In this document: positions 44,977 through 60,229 of the stretch, piece after piece
How the letters are laid out: the number at the start of each line of letters is the position of its first letter
Numbering within the stretch: the stretch's first letter is position 1
Assembly (NCBI GenBank): GCA_028386065.3
Contig: JAKUCV010002741.1
Location: 1-64,000 of the forward strand
DNA length: 64,000 nt
From: Turnera subulata
Taxonomy: Eukaryota > Streptophyta > Magnoliopsida > Malpighiales > Passifloraceae
Direction: 5' to 3'
Program-made: the position numbers and the translations under genes
The notes under the pieces: model-generated
Databases searched by the model: none
Told to the model about the DNA's origin: nothing
The model's input: only the letters and a program-made list of their open reading frames with translations

Positions 44977-46501
44977 TCATGGGGTTCCATGAGCTTGTGG
45001 TTGTGGGTTCCCTTTCTTGATCCTGGAAAAAATCCCTCCTATTAGAGGAATCAGTGGCTTCTTCTTCTTTTTTCTCAGGGAAGGGTGTCTCTCAAGTGTT
45101 TCAACACCCTGTGGGATCATAACTTGAGCCAGGGAAGGTGGATTTGCAAATGTGACATATCTTTTCTTCTGGAACTCTACCGCTTCTTGCTTGGACGATG
45201 TCTGCCTTTTCACTTCAAATTTTGTGGTGGAGTCTTCAACAATCTTGACGTCTTCGACTCCGGATTCTCTCATCACTTGCTTTCTAATCTCAAGTTCCTT
45301 AATCTGTTGGAGCTCTCGCTTTGTTCTCTCAAGCTCTTCCTTGAGGGATGAAAGACAATTTGCCATTTGTGTGCTTTGCTCTCTAGCCTTTTCAAGGCTT
45401 TGTTTCGTCTCCTCTAGCTCAGCTGTGACTGTCCCCAGCTTGGAAGACCCTTCCCCATCCTCGGTTGCTTCAACATGAACCTAATTAAATTGAACTCAGC
45501 ATATCATTATTATTATTATTGAAGCTTCTTTTTCGAATTTAGATTTAGGAGCCAAATTATAATGCAATATATGAAAAAAAAATTATACAGCTCTACTAAT
45601 ACTTAAGGATTGCTTCATTTATTATCGACAGAAATGAAGGTTGTGCCCATACTTTTATAGGGAAAACTTAGGCGAGAATTTTAGAAAAGTTAAAAGCAGG
45701 TGTTTTGCACCTGGATGTACTGTGGAGAATGCTTGAGAGACGGGTTGGCACGTCAATGTATAGTGGTAGTTGAATCTTAAAGCTATAAAAATGTTCTCTT
45801 AACGAAGTTATTACTATTTATTACTATTATTGAAATAAAAGCAAAAATTCTTATCCACTTTATTCCTAGACATCCTTAAAGAAACCGAAAAGATTTTACA
45901 TCTCAACTTCTGACAGCAGAACTGTAAACTGTGTCGCAAGCAAGCATATCTGACAGGGGCGTCAAAAGTGGAGGTGACTAGTGGATAATATGCAGAGTAC
46001 CACCAATTTAAGTGATGGAAACAAAAGAAATATACTAAATTTTGAATGTCAAGCATCTAAAACGATTTCTATCTACCATTTACCCTTCCTCTGTGAGTAT
46101 TAACTTATGGTAATGGATTTTGTGTCACAACTTTAACACCATGAAATGAAGACAAAGAGGCCGTAACAATGGAACAGAATGGGATGACATTCATATGATG
46201 TTCCAATCATTCACGAAACAGAGAAAAGCCAGTTATGATTATGATAAAAGATATCCCTTTAGTTACCATGGAAAACAAAAGGGATTTCATATCAATTTGA
46301 AGTTATATAGTAAGCTACAAAGATGAAGATGATAAGTGTACATTAGCAAATGCAACTGACCTCTTTGAGCTTGCTGGCATAAATCTCCCCAGCTAATACT
46401 TTCTCTCCAAAGAGTGTGACAGCCTCTTTAACAGACCTAAATGGTGCCCTGGTATCTATTTCTGCTCTTTTGAGCACTACGACTCCATCTTCATGGTCCA
46501 T
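44977..46501 (-). CDS. WEB family (DUF827) coiled-coil protein
   Basis: Two exons, 46501-46361 and 45480-44977, join phase 0 (GAG|GTCAGT and TTAATTAG|GTT) into 214 residues. The start [20 protein letters not shown] precedes [20 protein letters not shown], the signature opening of WEB/PMI2-type proteins. The middle ([38 protein letters not shown]) is a heptad-rich coiled coil. The C-terminus is basic ([20 protein letters not shown]). WEB1 and PMI2 act in blue-light chloroplast movement. Short members like this one (Arabidopsis At1g75720 type) have no settled role. An in-frame upstream ATG at 46618 exists, but the extra 39 residues do not look like the family. Confidence 0.88.
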
Positions 46502-49027
46502 GTTCTTTAAGTGAAGAAAGAGAGGGAACCGACCGATAATCACTTGAGCTGGGAAATGGATACGAAGTTGTCGTTTTAAGTTGGGATTCTTGGGAAGAAA
46601 AAGGAGAGACAGAGACAAGACAAAGAGAGGTGGTTAGAAGCAGCTAGGAGTGATTTTTGTTAAGGGGGAGGGAGTTAGTAATAACAAGTATCTTGAAAGA
46701 GCTTCCTTACTTCGCGTCCACTTCACTGGAACTCTCTTGTATTTGTAGCAGAAGCAGGTGGAGTTATAGTTTTTGGTTCCTTTGGATCCGGCTAGCCCCA
46801 TATAAAATTTGGCAAAAGAGAAGGACTCTTCACCAATAGCCAACGAATCAAAGGCCCTTCTAACTAAGTTTCCTCTCTTTGTGCTTTTCTTTGGTAGGAT
46901 TCTCTCGTATTGCATATTATCTGGTGAGCTAGCAAGATTGGAGTACTAGTTATAATAGTTTATTATTTCAACTTTTTTCAAAGATTAATTTACTATTAAC
47001 GTTGCTATCTTGGAGGGGAAAAGAATAAATGTAGTACTTAAATTAATTTGCAAAAAGACTAATGCTATTTGGATAAAATTATTGTAGTACACCACAATGT
47101 AGAGGATTGACATCAATGGTATGAGACAGAATGAGCTAATCGTTATTACTTTCTAATTTCTTGATATTATGCTAAATTACCTGATCTTCGCTAGACACTG
47201 AAAAATGTCTATTTTCCTGTCAAGCAGAGGATGGACATGTAAATCAATGAAGGATTGAAAAGAGACCAGAACTGAAAAATCGTATACAAATAACAAGAGT
47301 TCGCTTATGAAGAACATTTTTGGCCGTTGACCAAATTCGCCAGTCAAATCGTAATTCTTAAGATTAGATTAGTGGAGTTTAGGTGGACAAAAGGGATTCC
47401 CTACAAGAAAAGAATCCTGTTGGTACTTTCCCTTGTGAGAGAGAAGCAGAAAGAAGAGCTGAATTATTCTGGAAAAAAATCGGTGATTTGCTGTGGTATT
47501 TGGCGTCAACAGAAATGATTTGTTGTACCAGGTTTATTGGCAGGTACTTTAATGATATAATTAACTAGTAGATCCAGAGTTGCTTAATTGACAAAAACAT
47601 GAATGTTGACTAGCTACTTGTGAGTCTACTATTGCCCAGTAGATCAAAATGAAGCTTATAAGGTACTCAAGTTTGGGGATTAAAAGTTGCCCGGAGTACT
47701 ACAAACAAATCAATATGTTCAAACAAAAAAAAAATACTACTAGTAACTTCTAGTTTTGACAAAACAAAACAAAGACGAACTTCTAGCCGTCTCCCCTGTC
47801 CCAGCACCAAAAAGAAATGAAAGAAGAAGGAAAACCCAAAATGCTCATAACGACAGATCAAGTTTTGTTCGTTGGATGACTAGTCAAAATGAAAATCATA
47901 GAATGGATAATATAGCAATCTCCTTCTCATTGGTTGAGAGCTTGTCCGTAATCTGTAGCTATTATCTTTTTCTGCATTGGTCCTTTTCCATTTCCCCTTT
48001 TTTCAGTAGCTATCTAGTCTAGTGGTTTGGTGGCAGAGTTGTTAGCTTCAAATGATTTAGCTAACACACAAATGTAGTACAGTATTCGATTGTTAGCTTC
48101 AAATGATTTAGCTAAGACACAAATGTTACTTAATTAGTCTCAAACTCAAATCAATCCATATTCGATTGAGGGATAAAAAAAAGAAAAAGAAGTACAGTAA
48201 CTCAACAAGTAGTATAACTCGAATCAATCCGTAAGCTCTTCAACGGGGTAAGCCCGAAACCAGAAAATTGGTAAAAGAAAAAAAAGAAGATACAATTATT
48301 CTGTTATTCACCATCATTACTTCAGAGGATGATGGAGGTTGAAGTGGGCAGGCAATCATGTACGGACGGAAATACCCGTACTAGCTTAGCCATAATTGAT
48401 CTCAGCTTGATAAGTGGACAAAGTGGTCGCAATCTTTGACTAAAAATTGAAAAGGTAAGACCTCAAGGATCCAGAGCTGAACCCCGCCGCATCTAATAAT
48501 TTCCCCAAGCAAAAAAAACATCTGGGTATAGAACAAGAACAAAGCACAGATGTCGCGTCAACATCGCCTTGTCCGCCCAATCCCCCAGCTTTTGTCCTAA
48601 CTCCAACATCCTCCTTCGATCTTTGCTTGTTCCCTAACACAGGAAGATGAACAATTACTACAATTACTAATAATAAAATAACTAACTAAATAAAGCAGTT
48701 ATGTCTTTGCTATTTTTAGCCCCTCATTTTCCCATTGCTATGCATACCTGTTCATGAAGGTCGTTAATGGCCGTTAATTAGGTGCCCCCGTATATTTTTT
48801 ATTCAATAGTAGGAATAATATTATTAACTAAAAAAAATCTTAAATGGAACCTAACTGTACTATACTGTACAAGTTCTACCTTCCCGTCAAGAAATAAAAG
48901 AGAGGAAAACAACATTTCCACTATTAATTACTATGCTCGCACCAGTCATCATCTCCTTCTCTCAGCCTCACAATTTTCTTTATTCCTGTCTCCTCCTCGA
49001 CCTGTGATCTCACCAACCAACCCAACA
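46502..49027. other. Divergent promoter region between WEB-family and hexokinase genes
   Basis: It holds both upstream regions. A 37-base direct repeat (48039-48075 and 48090-48126, GTTAGCTTCAAATGATTTAG core) is listed separately. No other gene is supported. The short frames here lack family features. Confidence 0.45.
48039..48126. repeat. 37-bp direct repeat separated by 14 bp
   Basis: Copies at 48039-48075 and 48090-48126 differ at one base. The spacer AGTACAGTATTCGA has no poly(A), so this is a plain duplication and not one of the micro-insertions. Confidence 0.75.
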
Positions 49028-52099
<3,072 letters not shown>

Positions 52100-52756
52100 A
52101 TTATCCGCCATTCACTTGATTGCCTGGAAGGTAGCTCATTTTTCTGTAATTAGTTAATAATGAGGGATAAAAGATTATGTATCAGTGTGAGAATAAGATC
52201 GGAGGAACAGAATTCATTAGTTTAGGCATTCACCATGAAATTGTATTTTCAGCAGCAAATTGTAGTTTGAGTTTTCCAATTCCTTTTCGAGGTGCTAAGT
52301 TATGTACCATTTCCTGGTGGTGCAATTTTGTATCATGAATGGTTCATTAAAAATGATTATTGGCGTACTTTGTAGCTAATGTGCTATGCTGTGATGTGTT
52401 CAGCAAAAAACTGCTTCTTGATTCTTATACCACCATAACTTTGTTACCGGATATGATAGTTGTTAAATTAAACAATATCAGTAGATTTGTATGGGATTAA
52501 TTTGCTTAGATCGAGCGAGACAGAGCTTTGAGCATCGTTGCTGGTAGATGTGTAAATGCTTTTTACACACTCAATTAGCCAACTAATTTTATCATCCTAA
52601 TGAAACAATATAGTAGATTTATGTATTGGTATTTATGTTTGCAACCGTAAGGAAAAATCACAGCATTTCAGGACATATAATTCAACGATTGTCAATTTGG
52701 TTGTCTTCGATCTGATTTCAGGACATCGATCAAAATACGATCAGCCCTTTTTTGTG

Positions 52757-52799
52757 GGTCTGAAATTTCTTTCTTTTTTTTTTTTCTCAAGGTCTGAAA
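52757..52799 (-). mobile_element. Poly(A) micro-insertion 12 with 9-bp TSD
   Basis: GGTCTGAAA occurs at 52757-52765 and 52791-52799. The insert on the minus strand begins TTGAG and is then almost all A. It has the shortest duplication of the set and so the weakest support. Confidence 0.45.
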
Positions 52800-52850
52800 A
52801 TTTAAATGTATGTAAACATTAAAAAAAAAAAGTAAAAAAATGTGGGGTCT

Positions 52851-52883
52851 GTCGTTTCGTTAACAAACACACCGCGAAACGAC
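52851..52883. repeat. Short inverted repeat GTCGTTTCGT / GCGAAACGAC
   Basis: 10-base arms with one mismatch around a 13-base centre, about 335 bases before the AP-2 sigma ATG. Possibly a promoter element. Unproven. Confidence 0.5.
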
Positions 52884-53215
52884 TTGGCAATTGGCACAAA
52901 CCAAGCGGGTCCCCCGCCACATTCAACAACAGAGAAACTTTATAACGCACACCCGAAGCATCACAGGCCTCTAATAGCCGTAGATCACACTCGGGGTCAA
53001 AGGCAGCGCAGACACATCAACGGCTAAGAACATTCATCATCTACATTCTCCGGATGCTTTAATGCACAGCATTCTTCTTCACTCTCTTCCCTTTCGAAAA
53101 TTTTCAACCACCTCTGCGAGCTCGAAAAACCTTATACCCTCTGTAGTAAAAAGAAAAGATCATCAATTGAATCCCATACTCCGTAACCCTAATCTCCTCG
53201 GTTTTTCCTACAGAA

Positions 53216-54815
53216 ATGGTACTCCTCGTTGACTTCGTCAACTCACTTCTTCTTCTTCTTCTTCTTCTCCTCCTTACGAAACGGAGCGTTTGGATCTATC
53301 TTCGCTAACGATTTAAAGGTTTGGTGTTTGTTTTTTTTCTCTTTGGGCAGATCCGATTCATACTTTTGCAGAACCGGCAAGGCAAGACTCGTCTCGCCAA
53401 ATACTACGTCCCCCTCGAGGATTCCGAGAAGCACAAAGTCGAATACGAGGTAAACCACTCTTTACTTTTCATTTTTGTTCTCCTTAACTCATTTTTCTGT
53501 TTTATTAATTGCTTGGAATTTCTCTTCAGGGTTTTTGACAAAGTGGATTCTCTTTTTTTTTTGGGTTTTTAGGTTCATCGCTTGGTGGTTAATAGAGATC
53601 CTAAGTTCACGAATTTTGTTGAGGTGGGTTGGTCCCTGATCCTTGTTCAATTATCTAAGCAAATGTGCTTTACAGGAGTTAAAAAATTGCTTTTGCTTGA
53701 CTATTTTATTTTGCCCTAATTGTCCCCTTGGGCTGTATTTTTCTCTTACTGAGTTATAAGAAGTATTGGCGACAGCTGATTCAGTTGTTTTCGATTATGC
53801 TAGTATTGGATATTTGGAAAATTAGTTAGGTTTTCCAGGCTTGTAATGGTATGGTCTGTATGATTTGTCGAAATCCCCAGCCACCATGATATTGTAGTTG
53901 TTTTCTGGCTGGTAGTTATTGCACATTTCCTACAACTGTCTTATTCCTCAATTGAGGAACAGATTTTCTTTGGCTTGACTACTTCGTATGGTAATCAACT
54001 CTTGTACATAGATCATTCTGAGTACATTGAGGTGTTGCTTTGTTATTTCTGCAGTTTCGGACACACAAGGTAATCTACAGGCGGTATGCGGGATTGTTTT
54101 TCTCGCTCTGTGTGGACATAACAGACAACGAATTGGCATACCTGGAGTGCATCCATTTATTTGTGGAGATATTGGATCATTTCTTTAGCAATGTGTGCGA
54201 GCTAGATTTGGTTTTTAATTTCCACAAGGTTTGTCTATGCCAATGCTTTTTTCTGCCTCCCCTTATGCATCTCTTTTTTTTCTGAACATTAATGTGTTCT
54301 TTGTCACCGTTTCTTTTCTCCATTTCCCGACTTAGTTATGTTGTTTGCGTTTGACACTTTGAAGGTCTATTTGATACTTGATGAATTCATTCTCGCTGGG
54401 GAGCTCCAAGAAACAAGCAAGAGGGTGAGAATTTTGTGGAGATTGTTTCAATGCTTGCCTTATCTGGCTTGTTAAGCTTTTGCTGCTTTGCCCCTTGTTT
54501 ATGAAAAATAATTATGGGTGAATATGGCAGGCCATCTTCTTCTTTTTGCTTTCCTTAGGAGAGCACTACTATTTATCTATTCGTTTTTTTAAATAAACGA
54601 TTTCTTGAGGTTGGAAGCAATGTTGCTATTTTCATTGGGTGCTGGGGCTACGGCATTTTGACTCTCCTCGGGTTTTATTGTATTACCGTATGAAAATATG
54701 CAATTGGCAAATGTAAGGTTTAGAGACTGTAGCATTAGTGCGCTGATCCTAGTTGTTTGGTTCATATGTGCAGGCTATCATAGAGAGGATGGGGGAACTG
54801 GAGAAGCTGGAGTAA
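53216..54815 (+). CDS. AP2S: AP-2 complex subunit sigma (AP17)
   Basis: Six coding exons: 53216-53218, 53351-53449, 53573-53623, 54055-54228, 54365-54424 and 54774-54815. They join to exactly 142 residues, the length of this highly conserved family. The first coding exon is only the ATG (ATG|GTACTC), and the next opens with [19 protein letters not shown]. Further landmarks: [67 protein letters not shown] and [10 protein letters not shown]. It is the small subunit of the AP-2 adaptor that links clathrin to plasma-membrane cargo in endocytosis. It follows hexokinase by 1.1 kb, the same neighbour pair as At1g47830/At1g47840 in Arabidopsis. Confidence 0.96.
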
Positions 54816-55804
54816 GGATCCATTTTGTAGTTGAGAACAGTTGCGGGAAGTCTTTTTTTTTTCTTTTATTTTTCCAATTGTTTTCTTCTGTTGCTCGTGC
54901 TTTTATCTGTATACCTATTCGGCTTAGCCAATTCTTTGTAACATCAGTAGATTGCTGGCCTTATCCTTGCATACCATTGTCTTCGTGCTATACATATATG
55001 TTGACAATTGACCTGGTTCTTTGTTAATCAATGAATGGCGTCGTGGCGTGAGATGAGATGTAAAACTCCAGTTGTAAATTGATCAGAAGTTTTTGCCAAA
55101 TGCGCTTGAGTTTAGCAGCCATGCATGTATGCAGGTATTTTGGGAGATCAAAGTCTTGCGTGAGCAGACCAAAAAATCTTGCATAAATTTTATTTGGCAT
55201 AACCAATAAATGAAGAAAGTTTAGCATCAAAAAAAATGAAGAAAGTTTAGCTGGCCCCTGAAATGCGTGAAGTGACGGGAGAAAAGGTAGGCCAAGACTT
55301 GCAGCGTTAAAGTAACTAAGCAATTTCTGAAAATTAAATGTACTGAAGGTCTGCCCCTTTGGTGATGCAATGGACAAGAATGCGGAATTAATACATCGTT
55401 CTTCTCCCTTAGGATTTCGAGGTTTGTCACAGTATGGTTGCTTAGGTGGTATTTTCCTTATTTGAACACACAAGCTCCAGAATGACGATCTGATGCATCC
55501 AACAAATTGAGGATTACCCATAGTGAAAAGGACACATGATCATTGACAATTCTCCTTTATATATTCTCTTTATCACTAGAATGTGACATTGCAATGCTCA
55601 TACAACAAAGTTGCTACCAATTCATTTCCCCCTCCAACTTAACAGCTAAAGGGTCCCGGCGCACCCTCCACTATGTTGTATCACTCCTTATAAATACAGT
55701 CCCAGTTATTCCCTTTTCGCCGCCCCAAGTTTTGCACCGAGTCACATGAAAAGAATTAAATAATGACGCTATCAGCCATCTTGCCATTAGACGAGCAAAC
55801 TCTT
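54816..55804. other. Convergent intergenic region
   Basis: 3' flank of AP-2 sigma (plus) and of the Q-rich protein gene (minus). It contains micro-insertion 11 at 55208. No other gene. Confidence 0.5.
55208..55251 (+). mobile_element. Poly(A) micro-insertion 11 with 18-bp TSD
   Basis: AAATGAAGAAAGTTTAGC occurs at 55208-55225 and 55234-55251. Between them is only ATCAAAAA (8 bases). Confidence 0.72.
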
Positions 55805-58800
55805 TTATAAGCGTTCATTGCAGAGTAACTGCAAAGGTAATGCACTTCCCGCAAGAAACCCACCTCCTGTTTCTTCATAAAAGGAAGAAAGATGGTGGTC
55901 TTGCCTCTTAACCCTGGCAATAGGTAAAGATGAAGCAACAGGCATAAGCTGCTGCTGTTGAGATATCTGAGGATACGTTGGACAAAGTACGTCTAAGGAT
56001 GGAGCAGACGATGGAACAGAGGCTGGGGCACATGGTACAAGTGTTGTTGGTGATTCTCGCCTACCATTTTGCCAGTTCGGAAATTGAGACATTGCAGCAG
56101 AAGTTCCAGCAGCCCTGTATTGAGCTGCCAGTTGGGCTGCCCAAAGCTGGTGCTGAGCAAGCTGCTGATGATGTTGATTCTGTTTCTGGATCTGCTTTGT
56201 TGATTGGGTAGAAGTTGTCATATGACCATAGAATGGACTACCAAGATAGGGAGACAACTGAAGCTGGCATAGGTAGAATAGGAAAAGTCAGGATATAGAA
56301 TTGCAAAGCGACTATTAACCAGCACGTAGCTAACTGGAAAAGTAGACTGACTGACTAATACAACAGAGGTATAAGTGACTTCGAATTCAATGACCAGCCG
56401 GGGGGGGGGGGAGGGATGGGCAAGCCATAAGCTAAAAGCAGTGTCCCACTAACACAGAGGATCGAACGATTTGGAATATAATGATGAATCAGCAATGGCT
56501 AAGCGGATTTCCCCTACTTTCATCAACAGCAATTTCATTTACCCCTCGCACTCCCTCACAAGAGAGTACTCAATATTAGCTTAATAATGGAGGCTACAAT
56601 CTGAACAATGTATAATGAAAAGTTTCACAACCCTCCACCAAACTAGTTTTGGAAGATTTATCCCAACAGAAAATGCGACACCTAAAAGAAAAGAATAAAA
56701 CCTGTTGAGCAACTGTTGCTGAGGGCTGATCTGGGTAAGAAGAGGGGTAACTTGATTGGGATATAGGGAAAGGCAAGATTGTTGGATGCTGCACATGAGA
56801 TTGAAGATAAGGAACTTTCAACTTTGCTGATGGTTCCAATTCTTTTACACCTCCACTAAAACTACTATTAACCTCCAACCCACGACTTGCAGCTGACAGA
56901 GACAGGAAGTTAAATCCCTGAAAAGAAGGCAAAAGCTTCTCAAGATTAATCATCAGCAAGCTCTAAACATTGGAAACGAAATGCGCAGACTTATTAAGAA
57001 GACTATACCCCTGATCCCACAGAAGGCTGTGGTTGTTGATCTTGCTCACACTTTTGGTACTGAAGAATACCAATCCCAGCGGTACTTGAACTCCTCTCTG
57101 TAGTATTAAATAAGTTGTTGCTAGAGGAAGTAACTCCACTTAAACCGTTTCTTATTCCATTGAAGTCATTCATTGTCATCAGTACACCTTGCTTTAATAT
57201 TTCCTGCGGCCTAAGTTGGTTTGGAAGAAGTTGTCTGTCTTCGCTCTCTGGAATCTTTAGAACTTGTATGAGGCGACTGATGTATAAGTGAGTTGCACAC
57301 CTCTTCCATGACCTTCTGTCAGCATTAGCTTTAGAAGCCTACAAAATTATATAATCCCCAGGACACTGTCAATTGGATGCGAATAGAGATAACCAAGCAG
57401 TAAGCTAATAGATTGCCGAGTGGACAGTCTTGGGCAACTGCTGACACTCATGAAGCCAAGAAAGTAATTAATCCTCCTCACCTTGCCAGGCAAAGGACTG
57501 CTTTTAGAAGAAGCCGGTTTCATACCACACAGAGCACTATCCAGCCAAGGAGGAATTCTTGAGGCACAGGCTCTGGGATAAGCCACAGTTGCATGAGAAT
57601 GATGATGTAAGAGTGCCGAAACATTCAATAATAAAGGCATGAAAAAATAATTACCTTGACAAAGAACCATGATTCCAAGCATCACTTGGTGCAGTTGAAG
57701 GCATGCCTGGCCAGAATGCTGGACCTTGAGATAAAAAAGTTGAAATAAGGCAATTGTCTGATGATTAATAGAGGAAGTAAGTTTAGACTTAGATATACCA
57801 TTTTTCCTGGACTCATTAGGCTGTTGATCAAGTGAGCTTCCTGTCCCTGAAGCCTATGATAAAGAAAAGAAGATGACAGATAAGACACCAAGCGACAATT
57901 TCTACAGCATGCCAAAAAGAGCTATTATGATTTGGATGTGGAAATTGATCTCACCAGCCCCAAACCAATATCTTGCGTTCTGTACAGTAGGGATGTCTCT
58001 ATCTTTATGGGCTGCTTCAATTTGCTGCAGGGGAATGGGAAAGCGTTACATAAAATTATTCAGTGAGCGAGGGAAATGTTTCTATTCAACATGTCATGAA
58101 AAAAAATATTATACCCGGGATCCTGGTATGGCTCATTTGGAATGCAAAAGCTGACCGGGTTGGTTGAAGGCTTTTGTTCTTCTTGTTTAGCCAACATAGT
58201 TTGCAGGTTCAATTTAGAAATGGAACAGTTATAATCCTCGTGAACTTTAATGCTTCCAGAAAAATCAGATGGTTCTTGAACACTGGACTTGTTTGAATAA
58301 ACGTCAACAGTTTGTTCAGGAACTCTGTCCATGTTTGAAGCAGGAGCAGCATCATGAGTACTTGAGGGGCAGGTTGAGTTCAAATCCTCTTCTACAGCTA
58401 CAGAATCTGATGAGAGATACCGCTAAGAATCTAAGAATAAACGGTATTCAGAAGGAACTAATACATACAATATGAGAATTAACAAAAGGTACCTTCGGGA
58501 GACTTGGTGGCCTGTGGCAGAGGAGGACTTGCATCTAAAGAACAAACCGATTTATTTTCATTCTCAGTTAAATAGTTGGGGAACATTTCTGCCAAATTAT
58601 ACAAGGTTTGAGCAACTTCTTCCTCATCTTTGGTTATAGGTCCACAAAAATTCTGTTTAGGGCACCAGTCTGACCCTCCTTGTTTCTGTGGAAGTAATTT
58701 TATCGTAACTAAATTAAGGTATCTTCCCAATGTGCTTGGAACAAGAACTGGAATGGGCAGCTAGAGATAACTGACTAACCACATTTAATTTGAGTTTCTT

Positions 58801-60229
58801 TACACCATCGCTTTTGCATGATTCCACCCCACCAGTAGAAAAGTTCAGCTTCTTTGAATCCAGAAAAGGTGGAGAGATAGATTCGCAATTGCGTTTTTTC
58901 ATGGCTGCAAATTAAATAAACATTTTTGCAAACATTAATGCCAACAAATCACGGAGCACTGATTTTTAATTGGTTAAATTTTAGGGAAAAAAAAAAGAAA
59001 AATAAGACTCTTTTGATTCATAGAAAGCTGAAGTATCTCCTCCATTGGAAAAGTTAAGCTTGAGATAGAATGAAAAAGGAGGAAAAAATCTCAAAGATAG
59101 AAAAGAGAAACGGTGCACAGTATTGACATAAATAAAATATTAAATAGGGGATTAAAAGGGACAACACTAAGAATCTTGCGTCCATAAAAAGAAAGAAAAA
59201 GTGAAAGGCTTTAGTTTTGCTTCAGTTCTAATCAAGAACTTACAAAGCTAAAAAACAAAACCAAAAAAGGAGAAACTTCTCAGAAAGCCCCACCACCAAA
59301 TGAAAAACTTCATCTTTGAAAACCACATAACTCGTTGGAAAACACCAAAAAAAAAATAAAATTAAAAGAGCATAAACATAAACAAGTACTCAAAAGCAAA
59401 AAGCGTTCAATTTCTGGATTAAACCACGGACCACACGCACCTGACCGCAGCTTCCGGGGAACCGAGGCATGATCCACGCCATTACAGTCGTGAAAAAACT
59501 GCTTGAAAATCCCAATTGAAGGCAAAAACAACACAGAAAAAGAAGTTAACAAACAGATTCAACTAAAGAAATTAAGCAATACCCGACACACCGTACATCA
59601 GATAAAGAGTAACAACGCACTTACTTTTCTGGGTAACTTGAATCTCTTGCCGGAAGAAGGGAGAAGATCCTCCTCATCTCTATCAGACACGTCAGCGCCA
59701 CCACCGCCCATTTCGCAGCTCTCTCCAGGGCAACAAGAGCTCGAAGTACTCGCTGCTGTTCTACTGTTGTTATTACTATTAACGGCGCTTAATCTCTTAA
59801 TTCTCTCTTTCTTCGTTTTCTCCAAAGGCACTGCAACAAATTCACCATTAATTCAACCCAGAAAAACAGAAGAAAAAAACTCGAAGGAGTAGAAGTAGAA
59901 GAAGAAGAAGATAAAAGAAACAAGAGAGACGCACACACATGCACCCGCATCCGGTGATTAAAACCGAAACTCTTATCGTAAAGTGTTTGAAATAAGAATA
60001 CAACGGAAAACGACAAGTCCATCCACCCCCGGGGAATGGGATATATTGTATCTTACAGTAAAAACTAAAAAACGTGAAAGATTTTTTGGGGACCAGAAAT
60101 TAACAAAGGGAATAACAATATTTATTTTCTTTAATAGCCAAAAAAGATCACCACACCAGAGAGAAGCTGCTGCTGCTTGTGTCCAGATTGCTTAGCGAAC
60201 CGACGCCTCACGTCTCTACTCTTGTCCAT
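55805..60229 (-). CDS. Uncharacterised Q-rich plant protein, 13 exons, probably nuclear
   Basis: Exons on the minus strand: 60229-60157, 59830-59625, 59498-59441, 58904-58780, 58685-58493, 58406-58115, 58024-57955, 57853-57799, 57724-57655, 57572-57482, 57338-57009, 56917-56702 and 56263-55805. All join in phase to 745 residues. The start MDKSRDVRRRFAKQSGHKQQ is basic. Next come PLEKTKKERIKRLS, an acidic patch DRDEEDLLPSSGKRFKLPRK, then CNGVDHASVPRKLRSAMKKR. Other landmarks: EEEVAQTLYNLAEMFPNYL, GPAFWPGMPSTAPSDAWN, SRIPPWLDSALCGM, SWKRCATHLYISRLIQVLK and a Gln-rich end (HHQQLAQHQLWAAQLAAQYR). I recognise no catalytic domain. Basic patches and Q-rich sequence suggest a nuclear regulator. The splice model is by eye; exon 1 and exon 7 are least certain. 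Confidence 0.8.

Larger units (their letters stand above)
52100..53215. other. Intergenic between hexokinase and AP-2 sigma genes
   Basis: 3' UTR of hexokinase followed by the AP-2 sigma promoter and 5' leader. It contains a micro-insertion-like duplication at 52757 and a short inverted repeat at 52851. Confidence 0.5.

Noticed and set aside
48039..48126. A thirteenth micro-insertion
   Set aside because: The spacer between the 37-bp copies has no A or T run, and the duplication is longer than retroposition usually makes.
59709..59711. Start of the 13-exon gene at the Met of MGGGGADVSDRD
   Set aside because: The frame is open upstream to a good acceptor at 59831, and an exon beginning MDKSRDVRRRF (60229-60157) joins it in phase.
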